A DNA stretch of 64,000 bases from BQOK01 sp048388525 (GTDB lineage: Bacteria > Bacillota > Clostridia > Oscillospirales > Ruminococcaceae). A program made the translations under genes and the position numbers. Under the pieces are notes generated by a model. The model was not told the DNA's origin. It searched no databases and saw nothing but the letters and a program-made list of their open reading frames with translations. Where the stretch lies: contig NZ_DBGCTQ010000053.1 in the NCBI RefSeq assembly GCF_048388525.1, positions 1 to 64,000 on the forward strand, given 5' to 3'. This document shows, in pieces, positions 7,687 to 16,113 of the stretch; position 1 is the first letter of the stretch; each line of letters opens with the position of its first letter.

Positions 7687-9174
7687 ATGATCGACGCTTA
7701 TATCGCGGCCCTGGCAGCCTATGCCGAGCACAACGGCCTGCTGGAAGCGGGGGACCACTGGTACGGCATCAACGCCCTGCTGGAAGCCCTGGGGCTGGAC
7801 AGCTACACCGAGCCGGCGGAGCTGCCCGCCCTGCCGCTGGAGGAAGTGCTGGACCGGCTGGTGGAGTTTGCGCGGGAAAAGGGCCTGTGCGGCGAGGGAA
7901 TCACCGAGCACGACCTGTTCGACACAAGGCTGATGGGCTGCCTGACCCCGCGCCCCAGCCAGGTGAACGGGCGCTTTTGGCAGCTGTATGCCGGGGATCC
8001 GCAGCGCGCCACCGACTGGTATTACGCCTTCAGCCAGGCGACCAATTACATCCGGCGGGACCGCATTGCCAAGGATCAGAAATGGCTGGCGGACACCGCC
8101 TATGGCCCCATGGAGATCACCATCAACCTGTCAAAGCCGGAAAAGGATCCCAAAGCCATCGCCGCCGCGCGGCTGAAGGCGCCCTCCGGGTACCCCAAGT
8201 GCCTGCTGTGCCAGGAAAACGAGGGCTACGCGGGCCGCGCCGACCACCCGGCCCGCCAGAACCACCGGCTGCTGGCGCTGGAGCTGCTGGGCGAAGCGTG
8301 GGCCATGCAATATTCACCCTATGTGTATTACAACGAGCACTGTATCTTTTTGAACCGGCAGCACCGCCCCATGAAGATCGACCGGGGCGCCTTTGAAAAG
8401 CTGCTGGCCATTGTGGAGCAGTTCCCCCACTACTTTGTGGGCTCCAACGCCGACCTGCCCATCGTGGGGGGCTCGATCCTGAGCCACGAGCACTTCCAGG
8501 GCGGCCGGCACACCTTTGCCATGGAGACCGCCCCGGTGGAGCGCGGCTTTGCTGTGCCCGGCTGGGAGGGGGTGCGGGCCGGGGTGGTGCGCTGGCCCAT
8601 GAGCGTGATCCGCCTGACGTGCGCGGAAAAAGAGCCGCTGGCCGCGCTGGCCGACCACATTTTGACAGCCTGGCGCGTTTACAGCGACGGGGCCGCCGGT
8701 ATTTACGCCGCGACCGGGGGCGAGGCGCACAACACCATCACCCCCATTGCACGGCGGCGGGGGGCCGATTACGAGCTGGACCTGGTGCTGCGCAACAACC
8801 GGACCACCGAAGAATACCCCATGGGCGTATTCCACCCGCACCAGGAGCTGCACCACATCAAAAAAGAGAACATCGGTTTGATCGAGGTGATGGGGCTGGC
8901 GGTGCTGCCCGCCCGCCTGAAGGATGAGCTGGAGGCGGTGGCCGCCGCGCTGGTGAGCGGCGCCGACCTGGAGGCAGACCCCGCCACAGCGCTGCATGCC
9001 GAATGGGCGCGGCAGGTGAAGGCGCGCCACCCCGAGCTGTGCGCGGCCAATGCCGCTGCGATACTGCAGGCCGAGGTGGGCAGCGTGTTTGCCACCGTGC
9101 TGGAGCACGCCGGCGTTTATAAGCGCAGCGCCGAGGGCCAGGCGGCCTTTGACCGGTTCATCGCCAGCCTGTAA
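7687..9174 (+). CDS. galT: UDP-glucose--hexose-1-phosphate uridylyltransferase (Firmicute type)
   Basis: A 495-residue transferase that exchanges UMP between UDP-glucose and galactose-1-phosphate. It belongs to the Firmicute-type GalT, longer than the 350-residue E. coli enzyme. Visible signatures are a CLLCQEN zinc/structural Cys pair near residue 177, YNEHCIF, and the catalytic-region GGSILSHEHFQGGRH (about residues 260-274) with the essential histidines. The start is the ATG 16 bases behind galK, with GGGGG about 6 bases upstream. Position inside the gal operon supports the call. Confidence 0.93.
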   Translation: MIDAYIAALAAYAEHNGLLEAGDHWYGINALLEALGLDSYTEPAELPALPLEEVLDRLVEFAREKGLCGEGITEHDLFDTRLMGCLTPRPSQVNGRFWQLYAGDPQRATDWYYAFSQATNYIRRDRIAKDQKWLADTAYGPMEITINLSKPEKDPKAIAAARLKAPSGYPKCLLCQENEGYAGRADHPARQNHRLLALELLGEAWAMQYSPYVYYNEHCIFLNRQHRPMKIDRGAFEKLLAIVEQFPHYFVGSNADLPIVGGSILSHEHFQGGRHTFAMETAPVERGFAVPGWEGVRAGVVRWPMSVIRLTCAEKEPLAALADHILTAWRVYSDGAAGIYAATGGEAHNTITPIARRRGADYELDLVLRNNRTTEEYPMGVFHPHQELHHIKKENIGLIEVMGLAVLPARLKDELEAVAAALVSGADLEADPATALHAEWARQVKARHPELCAANAAAILQAEVGSVFATVLEHAGVYKRSAEGQAAFDRFIASL

Positions 9175-9205
9175 GGGCGCGGCAAAAGCGGAAGGAGTGC
9201 GTTTT

Positions 9206-10243
9206 ATGGCAGTGAAACGGGAATTGTTTGGCCACACCGGCGCGGGTGCGCCGGTGTGGCGCTATACCCTGTACAATGAAACCCTGGCCGTGGCGGTGCT
9301 GGACCGGGGCGTTACCCTGCAAAGCGTGACTGTGCCCGGCAGGGAGGGCCCGGTGGATGTGCTGCTGGGCTATGACGATGTGCGAAGCTACGAGGAAAAC
9401 GGCGGGTACCTGGGCGCGTTTGTGGGCCGGGTGGCAAACCGCATTGCGGGCGGCCGCTTTTGCCTTGGGGGGCAGGAGTACGCCCTTGCCTGCAACGACG
9501 GCCCGAACCACCTGCACGGAGGCCGCGAGGGGTTTGACAAACGGCTGTTCACCCTGGCGGGGGAGGGGCCGGATCACCTTGTTTTTGTGCTGGAAAGCCC
9601 GGCAGGCGAGGAGGGATACCCCGGCGCGGTGCGGGTGGAGGTATGCCTGCGGCTGGTGGAGGACGGCTTTTCGATGGAGTGGAAGGGCGAGGCGGGCCAG
9701 CCCACCCTGTTCGGGCCCAGCTGCCACGCCTACTGGAACCTGGCGGGCCAGGGGCGGGGCGATGTGCTGGACCAGCGGCTGCGGCTTTTTGCGGCGGCGT
9801 ACACGCCGGTGGACGAGACGCTGATCCCCACCGGGGAGGTGCGGCCGGTGGCGGGCACCCCCTTTGATTTTACCGCGGCAAAGCCCCTTGGCCGGGAGAT
9901 CGCGGCGCCGGATCCGCAGCTTGGCTTCGGTGGGGGCTACGACCACAATTTTGTTCTGGAGGGCGAAACGGGCACCCCGCACCCCTGCGCGGAAGGGTAC
10001 AGCCCGGTCACGGGCGTGCGGCTGCGCATGGAGACCACCCTGCCGGGCGTGCAGCTTTATACCGGGAATTACCTGAGCGCCGCCCGGGGCAAGGGGGGCG
10101 CGGCCTACAGCCGTCACAGCGGCTTCTGCCTGGAGCCGCAGTATTTCCCGGACGCGGTGCATCACCCGGGATTTGAGCAGAATCTGCTGCTGCCCGGCGC
10201 CCCCCAGCGCCACAGGACCACCTGGCGGTTCTCGGTGGAGTGA
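9206..10243 (+). CDS. galM: Aldose 1-epimerase (mutarotase)
   Basis: A 345-residue mutarotase converting beta- to alpha-galactose (and glucose). The catalytic features are present: NHLHGGREGFDKRLF (about residues 108-122), the second His in SCHAYWNLAG (about 172-181), and the C-terminal Glu in FCLEPQYFPDA (about 309-319). The ATG is preceded by GGAAGGAG at suitable distance. It is the third and last gene of the gal operon; no strong hairpin directly follows it, and the next element is the tRNA promoter. Confidence 0.92.
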   Translation: MAVKRELFGHTGAGAPVWRYTLYNETLAVAVLDRGVTLQSVTVPGREGPVDVLLGYDDVRSYEENGGYLGAFVGRVANRIAGGRFCLGGQEYALACNDGPNHLHGGREGFDKRLFTLAGEGPDHLVFVLESPAGEEGYPGAVRVEVCLRLVEDGFSMEWKGEAGQPTLFGPSCHAYWNLAGQGRGDVLDQRLRLFAAAYTPVDETLIPTGEVRPVAGTPFDFTAAKPLGREIAAPDPQLGFGGGYDHNFVLEGETGTPHPCAEGYSPVTGVRLRMETTLPGVQLYTGNYLSAARGKGGAAYSRHSGFCLEPQYFPDAVHHPGFEQNLLLPGAPQRHRTTWRFSVE

Positions 10244-10307
10244 GGGGAGCAAAAGCAGGGGTGCAGGACGGGCCCCCGCCCGCCGCAAAAAAAATGGGCA
10301 AAAAAGC

Positions 10308-10336
10308 TTGACAAGACCTTTGCGCCATGCTATATT
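10308..10336 (+). promoter_or_regulatory. Strong promoter of the initiator tRNA
   Basis: TTGACA (10308-10313), exactly 17 bases, then TATATT (10331-10336). This places the transcript start near 10343, at the foot of a hairpin that fills the tRNA leader. Confidence 0.85.
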
Positions 10337-10340
10337 ATAT

Positions 10341-10364
10341 AGGCACCCAAAAAACGGGGTGCCT
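10341..10364 (+). other. Stem-loop occupying the 5' leader of the initiator tRNA
   Basis: AGGCACCC pairs with GGGTGCCT across an 8-base A-rich loop. It begins at the predicted transcript start and ends four bases before the mature tRNA. It is not followed by a T-run, so it is not a terminator; a role in 5' end processing or stability is possible. Confidence 0.55.
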
Positions 10365-10368
10365 ATAT

Positions 10369-10445
<77 letters not shown>

Positions 10446-10453
10446 AATGAATA

Positions 10454-10507
10454 GGGGTCAAGTTCTGAACAGTCTGATGAGACTGAACAAAACTTGACTC
10501 CTTTTTT
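10454..10507 (+). terminator. Long terminator hairpin behind the tRNA
   Basis: A 22-pair stem with three mismatches around a GATG loop (outer arms GGGGTCAAGTT and AACTTGACTCC, inner arms CAGTCT/AGACTG) followed by TTTTTTG. Confidence 0.8.
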
Positions 10508-10672
10508 GTGTTGCATCAGGAACTTTCTGTATGTATCGGCTAACTTTAAGCAAATAGACTTTAGCGGATTTCGCCTCTTATTGGATAAGTTAGGTCTAAT
10601 TGTCCAACAACGATATCTCATGATTTGGAGCTTGAAGCGCAAATATCTTTTTTGTTAAGCATGTCACTTTAA
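10508..10672. other. AT-rich non-coding stretch, nothing recognised
   Basis: This part of the 431-base gap between tRNA and lacI-type gene is clearly richer in A+T than its neighbours. No convincing gene is seen: the only long frame (minus strand, 10424-10642) runs through the tRNA and has no ribosome binding site. It may be the remnant of an element inserted behind the tRNA. Confidence 0.4.
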
Positions 10673-10714
10673 CTCTTAAAATCACGATTTATCGTTGATT
10701 TTAAGAGCTTTTTT
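10673..10714 (+). terminator. Second terminator-like hairpin of the AT-rich island
   Basis: CTCTTAAAATCACGAT pairs with ATCGTTGATTTTAAGAG (one bulged base) around a two-T loop and is followed by CTTTTTTG. No gene directly upstream needs it, which suggests a degraded insertion. Confidence 0.65.
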
Positions 10715-10727
10715 GTTTGCCTTCAGC

Positions 10728-10768
10728 AATAAGCCGTCTGCCTTGTTCAAAGGCAAATGGCTTTTATT
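10728..10768. repeat. Third stem-loop of the AT-rich island
   Basis: Inverted repeat with outer arms AATAAGCC/GGCTTTTATT and inner arms TGCCTT/AAGGCA around a GTTCA loop. Imperfect; function unknown. Confidence 0.45.
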
Positions 10769-10813
10769 GTGTGGCAAAGTGTTGGGAAGATCATAAAAAA
10801 CTTATTTTATTGA

Positions 10814-10842
10814 TTTACAAAACCATATTTTACTGGTATAAT
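10814..10842 (+). promoter_or_regulatory. Promoter of the LacI-family regulator
   Basis: TTTACA (10814-10819), 17-base spacer, TATAAT (10837-10842), 34 bases before the ATG. It is overlapped by a perfect inverted repeat. Confidence 0.75.
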
Positions 10843-10853
10843 TTAGTAAAATA
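10826..10853. promoter_or_regulatory. Inverted repeat over the lacI-type promoter, candidate auto-operator
   Basis: TATTTTACT and AGTAAAATA are perfect inverted repeats separated by 10 bases that contain most of the -10 box. A repressor bound here would block RNA polymerase. The spacing is longer than in classical LacI operators, so ownership by the neighbouring LacI protein is inference. Confidence 0.45.
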
Positions 10854-10876
10854 CTTTTTGAGTGTGGTGGCGCAGG

Positions 10877-11830
10877 ATGATCAAACTGAAACAGATCGCA
10901 GAAATGGCGGGCGTTTCGCCGGCGACCGTGTCCAACGTGCTGAACGGCAGAAAAAATGTGGGCGAGGAAGTACGCCGAAAGGTGCTGGAGCTTTGCAGGC
11001 AGACGGGCTACCAGCCCGCGGCGCGGGTGCACAAAGGGGGCCAGCCCCGCACTGTGGTGTTCAACTTCAGCGATTTTGACCGGAGCTTTTACCTGAACAT
11101 CATCAAGGGCATCAGCGAATGCCTGACGGAAAACAACTACGATCTGATCGTGTGCACCAGCAGATCCAGCCGGAACTTTATGAAAAGCCGCTTTTCCGCG
11201 GGGGCGATCAGCCTGGACGGGAAGATCAGCGACGAGCAGCTGCTGGCCGTGGCGCAGGACGGATACCCGGTTGTGGTGATGGACAGGGTGCTGGAAAATG
11301 AATCGATCAAAAGTGTGGTGGTGGACAATTACCCCGTGATGTGCGAGCTGGTGCAGAAACTGATTCTAAAAGGATACCAGCGCTTTGGCTATGTGGGGGG
11401 AACCGAGCGCTCACTGGACAACATCGAGCGGTTTGCGGCGGTTGAAAGCACGCTGCGGGCAAACAATCTCCCCTTTGACAAAAAGTATTATTTCCATGGG
11501 GATTACCGGGAAAAAAGCGGCTACCAGGCGGCCAAGCTGATGCTGCTGGGCAATGCGCTGCCGCAGGTGCTGGTATGCGCCAACGACAACATGGCCCTGG
11601 GCGCGATGCGCGCGTTTAAGGAGCGCGGCCTGGAGATCCCGGGGGACATTGCGGTCACCGGGTTCGACGATTGCGACGCCGCGGCGCTGATGGGCCTTAC
11701 CACGGTTTCCATCCCCCGGTATGAGAACGGATATCTGGCGGCAAAAGAGCTTCTGAACCTGATTGAGGGGGCTGCCGCTGACGAGCCTTTTAAGATCAGC
11801 GCCTCGGTGTGCTGGCGCGAAACTGCATGA
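10877..11830 (+). CDS. LacI-family transcriptional regulator
   Basis: A 317-residue sugar-responsive DNA-binding protein. The N-terminal helix-turn-helix reads IKLKQIAEMAGVSPATVSN with hinge helix region to about residue 50 (NGRKNV), followed by a periplasmic-binding-protein-like effector domain with the usual VCANDNMALGAMRAF and GDIAVTGFDD segments (about residues 235-270). The ATG is preferred over an upstream GTG (10862) because it starts at the canonical HTH; the ribosome binding site (GGTGGCGCAGG) is weak. Its own promoter carries an inverted repeat. The importer operon directly downstream is the likely target; the effector is probably the alpha-glucoside handled there or its phosphorolysis product. 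Confidence 0.88.
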   Translation: MIKLKQIAEMAGVSPATVSNVLNGRKNVGEEVRRKVLELCRQTGYQPAARVHKGGQPRTVVFNFSDFDRSFYLNIIKGISECLTENNYDLIVCTSRSSRNFMKSRFSAGAISLDGKISDEQLLAVAQDGYPVVVMDRVLENESIKSVVVDNYPVMCELVQKLILKGYQRFGYVGGTERSLDNIERFAAVESTLRANNLPFDKKYYFHGDYREKSGYQAAKLMLLGNALPQVLVCANDNMALGAMRAFKERGLEIPGDIAVTGFDDCDAAALMGLTTVSIPRYENGYLAAKELLNLIEGAAADEPFKISASVCWRETA

Positions 11831-11841
11831 GAGAATGACAG

Positions 11842-11897
11842 AAAAACCCACCTGCCAGATAAATTTATTTAGTAATTTATCTGGCAGGTGGGTTTTT
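11842..11897. terminator. Bidirectional terminator behind the LacI gene
   Basis: A perfect 19-base stem (CCCACCTGCCAGATAAATT and its complement) with an 8-base loop, flanked by AAAAA on the left and TTTTTCTT on the right. Confidence 0.9.
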
Positions 11898-11971
11898 CTT
11901 GTCCAAAAAGCCATTTATTATTTGGTTCATATGGCGAAAAAATAGATTTTAATGAAAATATTTTGAATGCA

Positions 11972-12000
11972 TTGACAGACAAATGCCAGGATGATATGGT
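11972..12000 (+). promoter_or_regulatory. Promoter of the alpha-glucoside importer operon
   Basis: TTGACA (11972-11977), 17 bases, TATGGT (11995-12000). Directly downstream, at 12005-12017, lies the palindrome GTAAA-GAA-TTTAC, a candidate operator in the initially transcribed region; the ribosome binding site AAGGAGG follows. Confidence 0.6.
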
Positions 12001-12047
12001 TTTGGTAAAGAATTTACTTGCAAAACCGATTTTAAGGAGGAAATAAA

Positions 12048-13331
12048 ATGAAAATGAAAAGTTTTACTGCATTGCTTCTGACAGGCGCGCTGGCGGCGGG
12101 GCTGCTGGCCGGCTGCGGCGGCGCGCCTTCCGCCGCGCCCAGCGGCAGCGGGGCGGCGCCCGAGGGGGGCGCCGTTACACTGAGCGTTTACGGCGGGACC
12201 TCGCCCATGAAGGAAGCCATTGACCAGATGACCACGGATTACAAAGCCCAAACCGGCGTTACCGTGGAGTGGGAGATCCCGGGCGACGAGCCCTACACCC
12301 TGCTCAAAACGCGGTTTGCCTCCAACGAGGCGCCCGATATTTTTGATCTGGCCAACGGCGACTACGCCACCTGGGGCGTGCGCTGCGCCGACCTGACCGG
12401 CGCGGACTGGGTCAGCCACATGGATGAGACCGCCCTGGCCGCGGCCACGGTTGAAGGCAAGGTGCTGGGCTTCCCCTATGCGGTGGAGGGCAACGGCATT
12501 GTTTACAACAAAGCGCTCTTTGCCCAGGCAGGCATCGACAAGGTGCCCGAAACCCTGGACGAATTGGAGGACACCTGCAAAAAGCTGCGGGCCGCGGGCA
12601 TCCAGCCCTTTGGTGAGGCCTTTAAAGAGTGGGGCTTTTTGATGCACATTTTCGGCACTACCGTGGCATATGAAAAGGATCCCAGGGCCTTCTGCGACGA
12701 GTTGAACGCGGGAACCAAGACCCTGGGCGATCTGGCCAACATCGACAATTTCTTCCGATTGTACGACCTGACGCTGGATTACGGCAAGGGCGCGGAGTCT
12801 GTGGGGTACGGCGCTGCCGACCAGGTGGCGGACTTTGCCGCGGGCAAGATGGCGATGATCAAGCAGGGGACCTGGTACGGCGACCCGCTGTGGGCCACCA
12901 ACCCCGACCTGGATATCGGCCTTTTTGCCGTGCCCCTCACCAACAATGCGGCCGATACCAAGCTGATGACCTCGGCCACCCGCTATTTCAGCGTTGCCAA
13001 CACCAGCAAGCACGCCGCAGAGGCGGGCGCATTCCTGAACTGGATCTATGAAAACGCGCAGAAATACCTGGTGGACAGCACCATGCGCGTGGCCCCGCCT
13101 TACGACAATGTGGACCTGAGCAACCTGGGGGCGTTGAACGAGGATATGCAGCGCTATATGGCCGAGGGGAAGGCGTTCCCGATCTTCGGCACAGAGTATT
13201 TCCCCTCCGGCTTTGTGACCGATATCGCCACGCCGCTGCAGGCTTATGCGGCGGGCATGGCCGATGAGGCGGCCACCATCGACGCGCTGCAGAAGGCATA
13301 TGAAAACCGGCTGGCGGCCCAGGGCGGCTAA
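12048..13331 (+). CDS. Sugar ABC transporter substrate-binding lipoprotein
   Basis: A 427-residue extracellular solute-binding protein of the family-1 (MalE-like) type, anchored by a lipid: signal peptide with lipobox LLAGC, Cys about residue 23, followed by a flexible Ala/Ser/Pro/Gly linker. It captures an oligosaccharide for the two permeases encoded next. The ATG is preceded by AAGGAGG. A hairpin with a T-run directly after the stop probably sets the binding protein in excess over the membrane parts. No ATPase gene is present. The ligand is not readable from sequence; the GH65 phosphorylase in the operon suggests an alpha-linked glucoside. Confidence 0.9.
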   Translation: MKMKSFTALLLTGALAAGLLAGCGGAPSAAPSGSGAAPEGGAVTLSVYGGTSPMKEAIDQMTTDYKAQTGVTVEWEIPGDEPYTLLKTRFASNEAPDIFDLANGDYATWGVRCADLTGADWVSHMDETALAAATVEGKVLGFPYAVEGNGIVYNKALFAQAGIDKVPETLDELEDTCKKLRAAGIQPFGEAFKEWGFLMHIFGTTVAYEKDPRAFCDELNAGTKTLGDLANIDNFFRLYDLTLDYGKGAESVGYGAADQVADFAAGKMAMIKQGTWYGDPLWATNPDLDIGLFAVPLTNNAADTKLMTSATRYFSVANTSKHAAEAGAFLNWIYENAQKYLVDSTMRVAPPYDNVDLSNLGALNEDMQRYMAEGKAFPIFGTEYFPSGFVTDIATPLQAYAAGMADEAATIDALQKAYENRLAAQGG

Positions 13332-13342
13332 GAAAATGAAGG

Positions 13343-13391
13343 GGGCCGGGTGAAAAAGCAAGGAGAGCTTTTTGCCCGGCCCTGCGTTTTT
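13343..13391 (+). terminator. Intercistronic attenuating hairpin after the binding protein
   Basis: Stem formed by GGGCCGGGTGAAAAAGC and GCTTTTTGCCCGGCCC (one bulge) followed by TGCGTTTTT. Its place between binding protein and permeases is the same as in the two other importer operons of the window. Confidence 0.65.
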
Positions 13392-13476
13392 AACAGGGCC
13401 GCAGCCAGAGCGTGCCCGCGAGGTGCAACAAGGCAGGGGGCGCGGCAAAGCGCGCCCCCAAAAAGAAGAGGTACAC

Positions 13477-14367
13477 ATGCAGAAAAAACATTTGCAGAAA
13501 AAGCTGCGGCAGAACGCGCTGTACATTCTGTTTACAGGGCCGGCCATGCTGCTGTTCTTTACCTTTGTAATCTGTTCGGTGGGGCTGGGGATTTTTTACT
13601 CCCTGCGCGACTGGAACGGAATCGACCCGGCATCCAACTTTGTGGGCCTGCGCAATTATGCCCGGGTGTTCAGCGACCCAGACTTCAGGGCGTCGCTTTG
13701 GTTCACGATCCGTTACACCGTGATCACGGTGGTACTGGTGAACGTTTTTGCACTGCTGCTGGCCGTGGGTCTGAACGCCAGGATCCCGGGGCGCGGCCTG
13801 CTGCGCGCGGCTTTTTTTACGCCCATGGTCATCAGTTCGGTCACCAGCGGTTATTTGTGGAACTTCATCGTGGTGCATCTTTTCCCCATGCTGGGCAAGC
13901 TCACGGGGATCGAAGGGCTGCAGAAGGACTGGATGTCGTATCCGCCGCTGGCGTTTGCGGCCCTCATCATTGTTTCGGTGTGGCAGATGACGGGCTATTA
14001 CATGCTGATTTATCTCACCGGCCTGCAGGGCGTGCCGCAGGAAATTGTGGAGGCCGCCACCATCGACGGCGCGGGACCCGTGCAGACCTTTTTCCGGGTG
14101 AAGCTGCCTATGATCCGCTCCTCGGTCACCATCTGCCTGTTTTTGAGCCTGGTGGGCGGGTTTAAGTCCTTCGACCTGAACTATTCGCTGACCAATGGCG
14201 GACCCTTCGGCACCACACAGTCGCTGTCGTTCCAGATCTATCTGGACGCCTTCAAGCGCGACGCCATCTCCTACGCGTCGGCCAAGGCGGTGCTGTTCAG
14301 CATCCTCATCGCCCTTGTGGCGGGGCTGCAGGTCCTGCTGACGCGGCGCAAGGAGGTGGAGCTGTAA
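13477..14367 (+). CDS. Sugar ABC transporter permease (MalF-like)
   Basis: A 296-residue inner-membrane protein with six predicted transmembrane segments; it forms the translocation channel with the next gene product. The cytoplasmic EAA loop, docking site for the ATPase, reads EAATIDGAGPVQTFFRVKLP (about residues 190-209). The start is the ATG behind AAGAAGAGGT; longer upstream frames run through the hairpin and are rejected. The stop overlaps the start of the next permease (TAATG). The cognate ATPase must come from elsewhere. Confidence 0.9.
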   Translation: MQKKHLQKKLRQNALYILFTGPAMLLFFTFVICSVGLGIFYSLRDWNGIDPASNFVGLRNYARVFSDPDFRASLWFTIRYTVITVVLVNVFALLLAVGLNARIPGRGLLRAAFFTPMVISSVTSGYLWNFIVVHLFPMLGKLTGIEGLQKDWMSYPPLAFAALIIVSVWQMTGYYMLIYLTGLQGVPQEIVEAATIDGAGPVQTFFRVKLPMIRSSVTICLFLSLVGGFKSFDLNYSLTNGGPFGTTQSLSFQIYLDAFKRDAISYASAKAVLFSILIALVAGLQVLLTRRKEVEL

Positions 14368-15203
14368 TGGCGCAAAAGAAAAAGCGCGCGGCCGGAAAAG
14401 CCGTGCTGGTAACGGTGCTGCTGCTTGCGGCGCTGCTGTTCCTGTTTCCGCTGATCCTGATCTTTCTGAACTGCCTCAAGAGCCAATCGGAGATCACGGC
14501 GTCGCTGCTGGCCCTGCCCACGCAGCTGCATTTTGAAAACTTTCCCAATGCGATGGCGCAGATGAACTACCTGCAGGCCTTTGCCAATTCCATCCTGATC
14601 ACGGTGTGCAGCGTTGCGGGGCTGGTGCTGTTCGCCTCGATGGCGGCCTATCAGGTGGTGCGGCGCAAGTGCCTGGCAAGCCGGATCATTTCGGGGCTGA
14701 TGGTGGCTTCCATGGCCATTCCGTTCCAGGTGCTGATGGTGCCCTCGGTGATTGTGGCGCGGGAGCTGCACCTGGTGAACAGCCGGCCGGGCATGATCGT
14801 GATGTACTGGGGCTTTTTGCTGCCCATGGCCATGTTTTTGTACCAGGGCTTTGTGAAGGGGGTGCCCCGTGAGCTGGAGGAGGCGGCCATGATCGACGGC
14901 TGCGGCCAGATCCGCGCCTTTTTCCGCATCGTATTCCCCATGCTGAAGCCCATCACAGCCACGGTGGCCATCATCAACATTTTGGGCGTGTTCAACGATT
15001 TCACCCTGCCGCTGATTATGCTGAGCTCACAAAGCCTGAAGACCTTGCCCCTCTCCTTCAGTGTGTTTTACAGCAGCTACCTGAACGAGTGGCAGCTCAT
15101 TATGTCCGGGCTGGTGCTCTCGATCTTCCCGGTGCTCGTGTTCTTTCTGCTCATGCAGAGAAACATCATGGACGGCCTGACGGCCGGCGCTTTGAAAGGA
15201 TAA
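14367..15203 (+). CDS. Sugar ABC transporter permease (MalG-like)
   Basis: A 278-residue membrane protein with six predicted transmembrane segments and an EAA loop EEAAMIDGCGQIRAFFRIVF (about residues 170-189). It ends with the GALKG tail usual for MalG-type subunits. It overlaps the MalF-like gene by one base and pairs with it. Four bases separate its stop from the esterase gene, so the enzymes downstream share the transcript with the importer. Confidence 0.9.
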   Translation: MAQKKKRAAGKAVLVTVLLLAALLFLFPLILIFLNCLKSQSEITASLLALPTQLHFENFPNAMAQMNYLQAFANSILITVCSVAGLVLFASMAAYQVVRRKCLASRIISGLMVASMAIPFQVLMVPSVIVARELHLVNSRPGMIVMYWGFLLPMAMFLYQGFVKGVPRELEEAAMIDGCGQIRAFFRIVFPMLKPITATVAIINILGVFNDFTLPLIMLSSQSLKTLPLSFSVFYSSYLNEWQLIMSGLVLSIFPVLVFFLLMQRNIMDGLTAGALKG

Positions 15204-15207
15204 TACC

Positions 15208-16113
15208 ATGAAAACGATTCGTGACGCACAGTTTGTTCCCGCGTGGATCGACATGACTCCCCAGGTGCCGGAGCCGCGCATCGACTGGATCGAAGAAAAA
15301 TACTTGGATCTCGCCTACGGCGAAGACCCGCTGCAGAGGCTGGATCTCTACCTGCCGCCGCGCGCGGAAAAGCCGCTGCCGCTGGTGGTGCTGGTGCACG
15401 GCGGCGGGTTCTGCCTGTGCGACAAGCGCGACTGGCACCTGTACCCCGGCTTTTATGCCCTGCGCGAGGGCTTTGCCCTGGCGTCGGTGAATTACCGGCT
15501 GGCACCGGCGGCCAGGTTCCCCGCCCCGGTGGAGGACCTGAAGGCGGCCCTTCGCTTTTTGCGGGCGCAGGCGGGGCGGTACGGCCTGCGCACACAGGAC
15601 GTTTTTTTGTATGGAACCTCGGCGGGCGGAAACCTGGTGACGCTGGTGGGCCTGCAAACCGCGGGCACGCCGGAAGCCGTGGCGGGCGTGGCGGCCCTGT
15701 GCCCGCTGCTGGATTTCGAAAACCAGTGGGCGTATATGCAGGCGATGGAGGGCGAAGCCGCGGTGCGGGAAATGTTCCTTGCATCGGCCGTGCAGTACCT
15801 GGGCGCTGCGCCGAACGAGGATGCGCCCCTTGCCCGCCGCGCCGGCGCGCGGGAATATATCACGGTCAAGGCCCCGCCTTTCTACCTGCAGCACGGCACG
15901 CTGGACCCGGCCGTGCCGGTGGAGCAGGCCCGGGAGTTTGCGGCGCAGCTGCGCGCGGTGTGCGGGGGCAGCGCGGTGACGCTGGATCTGATGGAGAGGG
16001 TGGCCCACGCGGGCGGCGGGCCGGAATTTTTGGAGGAGGAGCACATCCTGCCGATCCTGGGCTTTTTCCGGGGGCTGTGCAGAGAAACGCCGCAAAAAGA
16101 GGGGGGCTGCTGA
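15208..16113 (+). CDS. Alpha/beta-hydrolase, HSL-type carboxylesterase
   Basis: A 301-residue cytoplasmic esterase of the hormone-sensitive-lipase group. It shows the oxyanion motif HGGGF (about residues 65-69), nucleophile elbow GTSAGGN (Ser about residue 142), an acidic residue in GTLDPAVP and the catalytic His in VAHAGGG. Members hydrolyse short-chain acyl esters. It lies between the permease genes and a ChbG-type deacetylase gene, with a one-base stop/start overlap (TGATG) downstream, so removal of acyl groups from the imported sugar is a reasonable guess. No signal peptide is present, hence it acts after import. Confidence 0.82.
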   Translation: MKTIRDAQFVPAWIDMTPQVPEPRIDWIEEKYLDLAYGEDPLQRLDLYLPPRAEKPLPLVVLVHGGGFCLCDKRDWHLYPGFYALREGFALASVNYRLAPAARFPAPVEDLKAALRFLRAQAGRYGLRTQDVFLYGTSAGGNLVTLVGLQTAGTPEAVAGVAALCPLLDFENQWAYMQAMEGEAAVREMFLASAVQYLGAAPNEDAPLARRAGAREYITVKAPPFYLQHGTLDPAVPVEQAREFAAQLRAVCGGSAVTLDLMERVAHAGGGPEFLEEEHILPILGFFRGLCRETPQKEGGC

